A stretch of DNA of 21,132 nucleotides from Botryllus schlosseri (taxonomy: Eukaryota; Chordata; Ascidiacea; Stolidobranchia; Styelidae), in assembly GCA_000444245.1 (NCBI GenBank), contig ATSW01013240.1, forward strand, positions 1 through 21,132, read 5' to 3'. A program made the translations under genes and the position numbers. The notes under the pieces were generated by a model. The model did no database searches and was not told the origin of the DNA. It saw only the letters and a list, made by a program, of their open reading frames with translations. Numbering within the stretch: position 1 is the stretch's first letter; every line of letters starts with the position of its first letter. Positions 10,187-19,848 of the stretch are shown here, one piece after another.

Positions 10187-10235
10187 CAGGGTTAGCCAAC
10201 CTTTTTGCTATTCACGGCCACATTTCCGAGCATAG
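10187..10235 (+). mobile_element. Solo hAT end nested in the 9995-12006 element
   Basis: CAGGGTTAGCCAACCTTTTT followed by CACGGCC is a typical Buster-type left terminus. Its 5' flank GCCTATGC has a central TA. I could not find the partner end, so only the terminus is annotated. Confidence 0.55.
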
Positions 10236-10639
10236 CCGTAATGAACTATAGCTGGACGTCAAATACGCATGTTAAACTGTCCATTTGCGGTGAACTCCGG
10301 TTTAATCTATTTATTCATATCGGCTCACTACACGCACCGAAATCGCGAGTGGTCATGTAAGGGGATGTAATGGAATTGGATATGGTAGCGTGAAGCGCGA
10401 AATTTCTTTCAGATTCGCGAATGAATTTCGTCATTAATATTAGTACCTTTATATATGTCTATCAAATATTTACTCGTTTTCAGTCAATGTGATCAGATTC
10501 ACCGGTAGATTCGATGGAGGGGGTGTACATTTAATGCAAGTTATATATGATGATGCATTTTCGGGTGGGCCAATTGTTATTAGTCACTTTGTTGCATAAT
10601 GTTATTTCTTGACCTCCCATCAGGATTGTGGGTATAGGT

Positions 10640-11374
10640 CAGTGGTCGGGAACCTTTTTCGACCGAAGAGCCATATTGACCCAATATTTTCAAATGTGAC
10701 CCCAAAGAGCCATAAATGTCAATCCACTGTTACGTCACAATTGAAAATTTGTGACGTATTGGTAGCACTAATAAATGGAATTCGTAGTGTGCACCATATT
10801 TTCTCTGCTCACATGCGTAAGTGGAGCCAAACAAGGTCACTACAGCAGTACATACATAGATTACATCAGTTACCAATCAAGAACATGGATGGCTATGGCG
10901 TTGTTTTTAATTTGAACTTCTAGTTGTGAATGTCACTTCCAAGGCAGTCCATTTCTCGGCGTTGATTAGGAAGAAAACTTGTATTTGAAAACTGCATTGT
11001 CATACAAGCGTCGCCATGTCTGCTATTCTCTTGGATCAATCAAGGTATCGTGCAATCCAAAATTTCGAGGCACGCGATGTCGGGTAGAACGAATTCGCGA
11101 GTGATGTTAGTTGCAGGCTCGATAGCTACTTAAAAATTTGAGGATTTTGAAAAGGGGAATACGAGAACCTAACCCCGGATACCCCACTGTTTTGACCTCT
11201 CAAAGACATGTTTAGGCTACCATGAGAATAATTATTCTGGTCGTTATGAAAATTTACTTAAAATTTGCTGTTATATAGATAAAATTATTACAAAAATAAA
11301 AATTTGTTGAAGAGCTATATCTTATACCCAAAAGAGCCATATATAGCTCGCGAGCCATAGGTTCCCGACGACTG
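10640..11374. mobile_element. Non-autonomous hAT (Buster-type) element, nested
   Basis: The left end CAGTGGTCGGGAACCTTTTT and the right end, reverse-complemented CAGTCGTCGGGAACCTATGG, agree at 15 of the first 16 positions. The flanks GTATAGGT (10632-10639) and GTATAGGG (11375-11382) form a 7/8 target duplication with a central TA. Both subterminal regions contain AGAGCCATA-like words. The element is 735 bp with no recognisable transposase. Confidence 0.88.
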
Positions 11375-12014
11375 GTATAGGGGAAAGATATAAGAATCGC
11401 CCAAACGTACCAGAAACAATTTTCTTTCGTGATTAGCACACGATTCCGAGTTGGTGTTTCTATATGCGGTGCATCATTCTCCTCTGCTGTTCGTATCTGT
11501 ACTGTGGGACTCAGATTGCAAGGGGCGCTACTATATTAAAATCGAAAAATGAAGTCGCACTGGATCGCGCGCAACACGAAGATTAATTAAAATCTCCCAA
11601 CGATTTGGGAGTCAATTCGTGAATTCAACTTACATGTCAACGGCCGCCAACACTTACTAACTGAATTAGGTGTCGACGGCCGCACAAATTTCATTCTAAG
11701 AATTGATTTCGATTTCAAGTCATACTATTTACTGTTCAGTACCAAATCTAAGTCATGTTCAACTCACTTGTGTGAAACTCTTGGATGCTATCGAAGGCCT
11801 TGGATTCATAATATAGGCCTACCCATTTTTCACACTTTAACATGTTTATTCAAACAGATAAAAGACCGTTTCTGGACCTATTTTTTATACTAGGCATAAA
11901 TAAGTCATAGAATGAATGTGTCTAGTTATATGACTATATGACCACGAAAAATTACGACTCGGGGTCCGAGTCGAGTCGAGAAAGGACTCAAGCCATTGCA
12001 ATCCTGATCTGATC

Positions 12015-13385
12015 TCCGGTTCGAATGTCTTTTCATCAGATATGATGTACATTGTACAATTCGATGAGCAATGTCAATAATAGGTGCCAACCCTTTGTGC
12101 GTAAAGGGGGAACTCCGGTCTATGAATGATTACGCTGATCGCTGGAGTGATCGGAAGTCTTACGCAGCCACTATTTTGAAATGATNATTAATTTATTCGA
12201 TATTCATGTTCATAAAATCGACATCACGTATACGCAAATTCGATATCGGTAGAAACAATTCTCTCTCTATTCTGTAGTATCATTAAATAAGTCAGTGTTG
12301 CTTAGGTGTAGGAGAAAATAAATGAAGTTTGGGAAACGAAATTATTATTCACCTAAATTCTATGCAATAAAACAAAGCTGTCATGGCGCTTTATAACATA
12401 AATTTACTAATTAATATTCCGAAATCTTCCAATTTCATACAGAGCGAATACGCGACACCGGAAAATTTGCATTATCAGTAGCGAAACGGGAGATATTAAA
12501 AAATGTTTGCCAGAACTTGTCAAGATTTGTCAAAGACGAATTTGTCGCACTCTTTGGGATGTGTTCCCCCGTTACCCTCTTAGACCTATTGGCCTTGGAG
12601 TGTTCTTTGTCCTCTGATTTTAGGCTTAGTGCAGAACCACGTCATTTTTATTAGTTACGTCAAAGTGCCTCTTTAGCGTCATAACATTATTGACGTATTT
12701 TTGCTCGCTTCAAATTCTCACTCTGTCTGTAACACTGGATGTCAAATATATAAGCTGTGATAGTGCCCGACTATATATATATCCAATCTCCCTATGCGGG
12801 GTAACTGTTGAAAACTGTGGCGTTTCATCGCCCAACCCTTTGATTCTTTGGTGTCGTTGAAACATTGGCATATTTCGACATTAAACAAATACTTTGATTT
12901 GCAAGAAGTTGGTCTCAAGAAGCTATCTAGATTAATCATTCGCACGATAACTAAGGAAGATATTTGCCAGGAAATATATCAATCCGTTTGAATTGATAAG
13001 TAAACCTTTTCCAGTATGTATTTGACACAATAAGAGAGATAGCGGCTAACTTGGTTTGCTTATTCAGCATCCATCACCAGGCAACGTCCGAAAATTAATC
13101 TGCAGCAGGTTGCGATACTCGTGTGTCATGTTTAAATCATTGATTTAAATATGTTTGCGATTGCGCATGTCACTTGTCATCCCTGATTTGATGTTGTGGC
13201 GACTCTTATTTTCAAGGAATCAGTTCGTGATTCAACAGTCCTTTATTTGTATTTCGTTTTTCTAATCAATCTGTAATTGTAGGTTTTAGTCGATTTGACT
13301 GTTTGACTAGTGCTTTACTTGTCTCTTCGTTTGCATATTTATTTTTCACGTTGCTGTTGTATCGCACTATTGCGAAACTCGGTTG
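12015..13385. other. No gene seen; one possible old transposon
   Basis: The region holds a poorly supported inverted-repeat pair (12081-12588) and a cluster of ACGTCA-like sites at 12639-12697. A near-perfect palindrome TTTAAATCATTGATTTAAA lies near 13131. No splice-bounded coding exon was recognised. Confidence 0.4.
12081..12588. mobile_element. Possible old inverted-repeat element
   Basis: The left sequence TAGGTGCCAACCCTTTGTGC, continuing to AAGGGGGAAC, resembles the reverse complement of the right sequence (TAGGTCTAAGAGGGTAACGG, then GGGAAC). There is no matching flanking duplication. It could be coincidence or a much-decayed element. Confidence 0.25.
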
Positions 13386-13393
13386 TATTAGCG

Positions 13394-13798
13394 CAGTGGT
13401 TCTTAACCTTTCTCAACCACCCCAATTTTCACCAAGTCGTAAAAACAAAAATTCAATTGAATAGTGAAATGAACCCGAATATTCCGGCTGACACTCAACA
13501 TTTTCGGACAGTGTCAGCCAAAAATATATCGGTTTCATTTCAATATGAATACCATTAAATATTGAGGTTCTGCACCTCCAAGAAGCTCTTCAAAAACAAA
13601 AATAGACCACAAATCNCATGAAACTGCACATCGAATACATTTCTATAGATTACAGATGCCCAAAATTAACTTTGCATCAACAAAGGTAAAACACGAAACC
13701 ATTTAACCATCGTTTTTACACAAAACGCAAACATTATAGTGAATAGACTATTTCTCCCTTATCAGTGTGACTCCAGTTGGTCCTGTTCAGAACCACTT
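13394..13798. mobile_element. Old Buster-type hAT element carrying repeat R
   Basis: The left end CAGTGGTTCTTAACCTTTCT is clear, with a TA-centred flank (TATTAGCG). The right end, near TTCAGAACCACTT, is degraded, and no target duplication survives. Inside, about 13440-13591 matches, in reverse complement, the repeat R halves that flank gene A exon 3. A 10-bp perfect stem GGCTGACACT/AGTGTCAGCC (13486-13495 and 13510-13519) marks the same segment. Confidence 0.6.
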
Positions 13799-13962
13799 CA
13801 GAAATGCGAGGCTTCACCTTAGAAAGTGTCATCGCATTGTTTGGTCGAAGCGCAATTGCATGGTTTTAATTGCAATGAGCTTATAAATATTGCAGATGAT
13901 ATTGGAATTTCAGAAGGGCTTATCATCACAAATCATACGGGACCTTTGATGTGTCTTGGAAC

Positions 13963-14199
13963 CAGGNTTGTAAGAAAGTCCAAGGTCCCGAGTCAGAAGT
14001 CAATGTGACTTTTGTAGTTTTGACTTGAGTCAAGTCGTTTTCCCTTCACTGCCGAGTCAAGTCCAAGTCAGGATTCAAATGTTCGAGTCCGAGTCACAGT
14101 GTTGCGACTCGAGTTCGGGTCTAAGTCATTGTGTTCACTGTTCATTTTCGAGTTCAATCATGTTCAACTCACTTTTTCACATTTTGCATTGTCGCAATG
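13963..14199 (+). mobile_element. Partial copy of the CAGGGTTGTAAC hAT family
   Basis: CAGGNTTGTAAGAAAGTCC is followed by GTTTTGACTTGAGTCAAGTC and further GAGTC-rich sequence like that of 9995 and 19849. It ends abruptly where the TAGGG-type element at 14200 begins, and its right terminus was not found. The 5' flank, like those of the other family members, lacks a central TA. Confidence 0.7.
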
Positions 14200-14326
14200 T
14201 AGGGTTGGAATTAGCAATATGATGTCACGTGACGTCATGAGGTTCACGTTCGTGTTCACACAGAACCTTTCAAAAAGGTTCGCGTTCACACGAACCTGAA
14301 CCTTTCAGAGGTTTACACCATCCCTA
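14200..14326. mobile_element. Small TAGGG-ended palindromic element
   Basis: It begins TAGGGTTGG and ends CATCCCTA. The interior is an imperfect palindrome of GGTTCACGTTCGTG/CACACGAACCTGAACC words. The flanks do not give a clear duplication. Its right end, reversed, matches the left end of the 14678-15491 element, so both belong to one family. Confidence 0.6.
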
Positions 14327-14677
14327 GTTATAATGGACACCTATAACCAAATTTTCAAATTTATTAACTTGAGTTTTGACAAAAATAGTTTGTTAGACCT
14401 AAGTTGGAATATAGAAGGTGTTAAATTTATCAGCAGATTCATCACGAACGAATATATATATAGTATACAACGAGAACACTGTAGAACGGTCGCAAGCAAA
14501 CATTGGTGCTGTATAGCACATTTAGTTGCATTTTGTTGGTGTTGTTGTGAATGACATGTCGCTGGCACTGTATCGCCTCCGCGTATATAGTGCTGTTTTG
14601 TAGTTCTGACAGTCATATAGTGTTCTGACTGTATCGCAACTAAATACCATATTATGCAAGCTTTTAATGTGAGTACC

Positions 14678-15491
14678 TAGGGGTGGTGCGGAATCCTGAA
14701 AGGCTCTGGTTCGTGTGAACACGCACGTGAACAATCACATTGATAATTCCATAAAATCAATATCTTTCGTCGGTTTGCCAATAATTTCGGCGATGACTTG
14801 CAAGGGAACATAAGCTTGCGCCTTCACGGTCTAGGATATAGAAGGGACAGTGGGTTCTTGAGGCGTGGTCAGACTATTGCTACATTGGCATTGATCGGAG
14901 TGAAAAACCGGTTGTCATATACTTGCAACAGATATTAACTCAAAACTAATTATGGTAGCCAACACCTCGAGCGGGCGGATTTGGTTTTTATGATACAACA
15001 GACATATCAAATCAAGATAGATCCAGTCGCATTCTTCATATCAATTTCGTTGGTGTCAATATAATTGATTGGTCAATAAAGCACAATCCATTAACTATAG
15101 CCTGCCTATCTACATGTAATGTAGTTCGATCTTGCTATTGCGTGATTGCGTACAAAGCTCGCAGCAGAAAGTCACTAAATATTTCCAAACGGAAAGTTGA
15201 ATATGTCGGGCAAACTTTTCTAACAGAGAAACTAGTTTTTGAAATTGACAAGGTGCCTAATCATTCAATGCTGAATTACCTTCCATGCCGCCAGCGCCAT
15301 GCGGAGAGTGATCTCAAGTTGAAATGCAAAGAATTTCATACAAAAGATGTTTTAGTGACTGAAATATTGTGATATATGAAAAAGACTCACACTGCAGAAC
15401 CTACCAAGGCTCGTTTGCGAACGCGAACCTCCAAATTTCTGAGGTTCACACACAGAGCGCGAACGTGAACCTTACGTTCACATCATCCCTA
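14678..15491. mobile_element. Non-autonomous element, TAGGGRTGRTG family
   Basis: The left terminus TAGGGGTGGTGCGGAATCCT with GGTTCGTGTGAACACG faces a right terminus that reverse-complements to TAGGGATGATGTGAACGTAA with GGTTCACGTTCGCG. The long, imperfect inverted repeats of GAACC/GGTTC words bracket an AT-rich core. A 76-codon plus-strand frame (15142-15372) is not recognisable. No convincing target duplication was found, so the superfamily is uncertain; hAT is likely from the end sequence. Confidence 0.65.
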
Positions 15492-16154
15492 CCAATATAA
15501 AAAACACCTCCCCACCAATATAAAAAATACGCATTTTTGAACCATTTCGACTCTGGCCATTACCGCTCGACGACACTTCATAACATATGAAGTTTCGGCC
15601 AACAAGCGACTCCCTGAAGTGCGTGGCAAAAACGATAGTCAGAGGGAAAACCTTTGCCGCAAATAATCTCCGATGGCGCAAACCATCGATATATATTTAC
15701 TCCATTTGTACATGTGAGCCTAAATGGCCAGTACCGAATGGTCCTCGACGATCGNGCAGTAACTTCTCATGACAATAAAACTCTCTCTCTCTCTCTCTTT
15801 GTGGTAATGATGAAGGGCTCTTCGTAAAGGGGCAGTAGGCTCCCCGAAATTCGATTTATCAATCGATATGGGGGCCTGACGAAGAACTGTGTCGATCCTG
15901 TATGCACCACTGGTTGCTGAGACACTTATCCCTTTTGGTTGTGAATACATAGTCATCTCGCTAAGGGTCTATGTATTCTTCGATTCTAATTGACTCTACA
16001 CGTGCCTTCCTGTGTTACCGATGTACGCGCCAGTTGGATTTGAAACTGCATCCAATTCAATGAACAGATGACACAACGCGATATCGGAATAGCTCGATGC
16101 TGTATAATATCGATATATTTGGACCTGGCGATATCGATCCGTCTAGCTATAAGC
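15492..16154. other. No gene seen
   Basis: Contains a CT microsatellite. A minus-strand frame of about 78 codons reads through that microsatellite (giving Glu-Arg repeats), which argues that it is not a gene. No repeat ends were identified. Confidence 0.45.
15781..15798. repeat. (CT)9 microsatellite
   Basis: Nine uninterrupted CT units, preceded by AAAA and followed by TTT. Confidence 0.9.
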
Positions 16155-16215
16155 CATCGGTTCTTGACCTTTTATCCTGCACGGCCCCTTTTCGAAAATT
16201 GCGTAAGTGTGCTCC
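16155..16215 (+). mobile_element. Solo Buster-type hAT end
   Basis: CATCGGTTCTTGACCTTTTA followed by CACGGCCCC resembles the CAGTGGTTCTTAACC terminus at 13394. The 5' flank CTATAAGC has a central TA. No partner end was found, so this is a decayed remnant. Confidence 0.45.
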
Positions 16216-16998
16216 CCCCCCCATATTTTAAAGACGGTAGTAAAAACAAGGCGTAAGAGTTCGACGGCCTTTTTGGGTTGCGACTAATTAACGCTATAAT
16301 ATTTGTATGTGCTATTTTCGGTACAAATCAAGGTTGTTATAACAGCAATCGAGTACGGTATCATTCCGTCTGGTTCGAGGCCGGTGTAGACATCCCAAAT
16401 TCACCTCTGCCACAGTCAATACGAGGTCGTGAATTGTATTGGGGCTTGTTTTATTGGTAGTAAATAAACTGGGATAGTGGTAGAGATCTTTGCTCGAATT
16501 GAATTTAGTTCTGCACCAAGTTATTAACTCTAACATGAATGTATTTTAATTTTTAAAAGAAGCAACCCATATTCTTTAACGTTCATGTGAGGCTACGGGT
16601 CACAACACTAAACAGTATTCTCATTTATGATAGGATGAAGAAATATTCTGAAGATTTAATTTTGTAGTTTTCAAATACAAATATATTTAGCAATTCATTT
16701 TGACCAAAAAGATTCAAAGTGTACAGGTGTACACAATGTACAACGGTCTCTCATTCTTAAAAGTGGTACAACGTCTCCTTCTTCGATTTCGATACGCTGT
16801 TCGCTACGGGAGAAACTGTCTAGTTCGGAACATTTTGTGGAAAATAACCTGAACTAGCGGCACGAGAGTATTTTAACGGGAATTGGCGATATAGAAGTAT
16901 ACGCGCAAATAATTTTACATGAATAATAATAAACCACTGCCTGCATGGAAACATGTTGCAAACGTTGTTTTACTATGTAATGATGTCTCTACTGCACC
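16216..16998. other. No gene seen
   Basis: The sequence is AT-rich with a C-run at 16212-16220. No coding exon, RNA gene or repeat terminus is recognisable on either strand. Confidence 0.45.
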
Positions 16999-17006
16999 CT
17001 CTACTT

Positions 17007-17810
17007 CAGGGGCGGGCAACTTCTCCAGTCACTGGCCGAATGTAGGAAAATTAAGTACTTGGCGGGTCGGATAGCTGAATCGATACATTTTTCGCCAATA
17101 TATCCCAATATACAAGAAATAAATCGGATGTAATGAATGTATTGTAACGACAGCAATGTCATTTCAAAGTCATTTCTCGCCGATAATGACGAAAACAATG
17201 TGAATTCATTGGACACCATTGTCATACAGGCGCCGTCATGTCTGCTTCGCTCTGACCAATCAACGCATGGTGCAGTCCTTAATTAAGATTTCAAGGCGTT
17301 CGATAAGCCCGTTACCCCAAATTTACCAATATATCAATTCATTAGGGCTGAGTACCTCGTAAATGCCGATAATGCAAGTCTTCTCGCTTCTACGAACTTA
17401 CGCGTAAGCTCCACTCTCGCACGTATTCTCGGTACTATCCATTCTCGCTATTGGTACAGAAACCCCGTGGCCCTAGTCTACCGAGATTCCCCACTACTTG
17501 CTTTCTGAGAAGGCGTTGTCGAGAAATTTATATCTGAGAATCGACACCGAATGTGGCAAAGGCATAGCACATGCACACGACCTGTATATATGCATAACAT
17601 GCCTGCATTGCATACATTGCATTCACGGTAATGTCCATTCTCGGTTGTGTCCATTCTCGGTAATGGTTTTCTCGGTAATGGTTTTCTCGGTATTGACCAG
17701 AGACCGGCCGGCGGGTCACATTATCAACTAAGACTGAAAACTGTCCGCGGGCCGGACAAAATCCCATCACGGGCCGGATTCGGCCCGCGGGCCGTATGTA
17801 GCCCGCCCTG
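17007..17810. mobile_element. Non-autonomous hAT (Buster-type) element
   Basis: The left end CAGGGGCGGGCAACTTCTCC and the right end, reverse-complemented CAGGGCGGGCTACATACGGC, are flanked by a perfect 8-bp duplication, CTCTACTT, at 16999-17006 and 17811-17818. The last 60 bp are packed with GGCCCGCGGGCC-type palindromes. The element is 804 bp and has no recognisable coding region. Confidence 0.9.
17655..17691. repeat. 15-bp tandem repeat inside the 17007 element
   Basis: TTCTCGGTAATGGTT is repeated with period 15 for about 2.5 copies, preceded by two looser ATTCTCGGT copies. It is probably a replication-slippage product within the transposon. Confidence 0.75.
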
Positions 17811-18049
17811 CTCTACTTCGACGCCATTTTTCTTCGTTGCCCTACATATCACCCGCTGAGCGTTTCCGCCTCCTTCACAATCCAGATCGTCACTTGGGGG
17901 GCGCTGGTGACCAGATTAAGAAACTCTGGTCTAGGCGAAGGATTTCGCAGACAGCCTTCAACATTCGAAGCATATATTGTATTTACACATGTGTTATAAA
18001 ATTACGATTGATAAATTCTTTATCATCAAGGTTATAGTAATCTTCATAG

Positions 18050-19299
18050 TTAGCTTTTGAATATCTTCCCACACGAGTTGCATTTTTTCTTCCTCCATCT
18101 GCGACAACATATAATGCCGCCGCATATGAAGCAAAAGATGCCGCAACAAATGCCGGCTGTCGTGAAGGGTCCAGAACGGATGTCGCCTCTAAATAAACAA
18201 GGAAACAAACCTTGGTATCTTGGCACACCATAATATCTAATGGATTATGCGGAACCAAAGCGACGAGTTGGATTTCTATTGCGGACGTCCGCACTGTATG
18301 CATTCACTAGACCAGGGGTATCAAACACACGGCCCCGACAACATTTTAATCGGCCCGCGTTGAAATTTTTATTTTCAAGTATTTGACAATATTAAGTGCC
18401 ACGTAGTTTTTTTATTCATTTCAAAACTTAAAATTCACTGTAACGCTGTTTTAATTATTCCTGTTCAATAACATAATCCACAGTCCGCTTATCAGGAAGA
18501 TACCCGAAGCCTGGATAAGACTACACAGCTCAAATGATGTGATATAAGATCGATCTTTGTTAATTTCTAAAATATTTTAGTTGTGACACGCCAAATGTCC
18601 GCTACCTGCAAAATTATAACGCTACAGAGCTTTCATGGTGACGACGCATTTCTCCTCCCACACGGTATCTATATCTCATAATTGTGACAAATTATGCTTA
18701 TATTATCTACCAAATGCAACAAAAATTTCATATGAATAGTTAAAAATGTGTTTTTATTTCCATGCAAGGCGTGGATTGGTCCTACAATAGTAGTAGATCC
18801 CGTTTGCNCGATGTCTGTGCAATGTCCGTCTGCAAGGTCCCGCCGACTTGGAAAGATATTCAATACTTTATCGATGCTGCGGGCGCATTCGAGTTTGAGA
18901 CCCCTGCGTTGGGCGTAAGCAGATTTGATCTTGCTATGATTGTCGTCATTACAATCGATTCCGATTTCAATACCGTGTCTAGTGCCAAGGCCCATAAAAT
19001 TTCAGGCCATAAAAATGTGTCTATATTCAAATTTTTGTGTCCGGCCAGTCATTTGAAAATATTGCCGACCCCTGGCATAGGCCTACGATATATGGGTGGG
19101 AACTATTTTTTTTATATATAATATTACACTTACCCGCATCTGGTACAACTTCCAGCGCTGAATCGAGCTTGTTCACCTGTGTTACCTCCTCCGCCCGCCA
19201 AAACGATTGTGGGGGCTGCTGGTGCGGGTGCTGCTGGTGCTGGTGCGGGTGTTTGGACTATGGTTTGGTTGTTTGAGACCGAAATAGGCGCTTGCTGAA
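18050..19299 (-). CDS. BRI3-like membrane protein, gene B (exons 2 and 3; first exon not found)
   Basis: Exon 2 (19299-19134) follows a CATTTTACAG acceptor and enters in phase 1. It encodes a linker with NQTIVQ (shared with gene A), an Ala/Pro run and GGGGNTGEQ, then GSCTRCG, and leaves in phase 2 at GTAAGT. Exon 3 (18188-18050) opens with AGGCGACAT, exactly as in gene A, and encodes 45 residues ending in TAA: a cysteine-laden membrane segment (ICCGIFCFICGGIICC), a basic patch (RRWRKKK) and CNSCGKIFKS. The layout matches BRI3. The membrane span has far more cysteines than gene A's, so acylation or metal binding is a speculative possibility. CPxC is altered to CTRC. Exon 1, expected to be about 49 bp and phase 1, was not found between 19300 and the window end. 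With such an exon the protein would be about 117 aa. Intron 2 (945 bp) is swollen by transposon debris. Confidence 0.82.
18313..19075. mobile_element. Composite hAT debris in intron 2 of gene B
   Basis: The left end is CAGGGGTATCAAACACACGG followed by CCCGACAAC. The right end reverse-complements to CAGGGGTCGGCAATATTTTC, then GGCCGGACAC. Both are recognisable Buster-type termini with TA-centred flanks (CACTAGAC and GCATAGGC), but they look like different subfamilies and the flanks match at only 4 of 8 positions. It is probably two old elements, or one inside another, not a single insertion. Confidence 0.6.
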
Positions 19300-19840
19300 C
19301 TGTAAAATGCAATAACAATATTGCTCCTCACAGTGGTGAGGCCTGTGTGGGTATATAGTGCTTTCTATTTATATTGACAGTTCCCGATTGGCAGAAATTC
19401 ATGAGATATCAGTGTCAAATTGATTGAATGCTGCGTTTCTGGTGACGCCTTTATGACAATGCAGTTTCCAAATCCGCATTCTCTTCCTGATCATCAGTGA
19501 GAAATGGAATAAATTGCATGGAAGTGAGATTCCTAATTACAAATTCAACTTACAAATATAGTCACCTAAAATCCAGATTGTTCGGTATCTTGCTTGCAAC
19601 CCCGTTAAAATGTAGCCTAGTTGCGCAACGGTATCTTAACGCCGAAGAATTTGAGAATTGAGTGGTAAAATAAACCTAATGATATCGGTTCACGATGGTC
19701 CCCTCCGCCGAATTTTTTTCGTGGATTGGAGCAACTGATTGAACAGCGCGTCACCGTCATAGTAGAGCCATTGAGGTATATGACAACCCTAGCGCGTGTT
19801 GGACCGTTTCCTTGGAATGCCGCGCTCTGGAGAATGTGCA
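19300..19840. other. No exon seen; should contain intron 1 of gene B
   Basis: By analogy with gene A (389-bp intron 1), exon 1 of gene B was expected here. No ATG-led Pro/Tyr-rich frame ending at a phase-1 donor is visible. A lone GTAAGT on the minus strand (donor at about 19553) ends a frame without a start codon. Confidence 0.4.
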
Positions 19841-19848
19841 GTTGATTC

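Larger units (their letters stand above)
9995..12006 (+). mobile_element. hAT element (CAGGGTTGTAAC family) with nested insertions
   Basis: The left end CAGGGTTGTAACCACGTCAC and the right end (reverse complement CAGGATTGCAATGGCTTGAG) are flanked by a perfect 8-bp duplication, ATCTGATC, at 9987-9994 and 12007-12014. The left 75 bp align with the reverse complement of the right end of 19849-20436, so the two are inverted copies of one family. This copy is 2012 bp against 588 bp for the other. The excess includes a complete Buster-type element (10640-11374) and a further transposon end at 10187. The outer element is therefore older than its passengers. It starts 63 bp upstream of gene A's start codon. 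Confidence 0.85.

Noticed and set aside
15720-15956. 78-codon minus-strand frame with Glu-Arg repeats
   Set aside because: The Glu-Arg run is translation of the CT microsatellite, and an ambiguous base lies within it.
18282-18300. TGC-x-x-TGCGG motif on the minus strand inside intron 2 of gene B, resembling the exon 2 end
   Set aside because: No GT donor follows the motif, the frame stops soon after, and the real exon 2 end is at 19134.
17983-18303. 106-codon minus-strand frame overlapping gene B exon 3
   Set aside because: It is a shadow in another frame. The spliced frame gives the family's Gly-Gly-Asp-Ile, membrane and CxxCG pattern, whereas this one does not.
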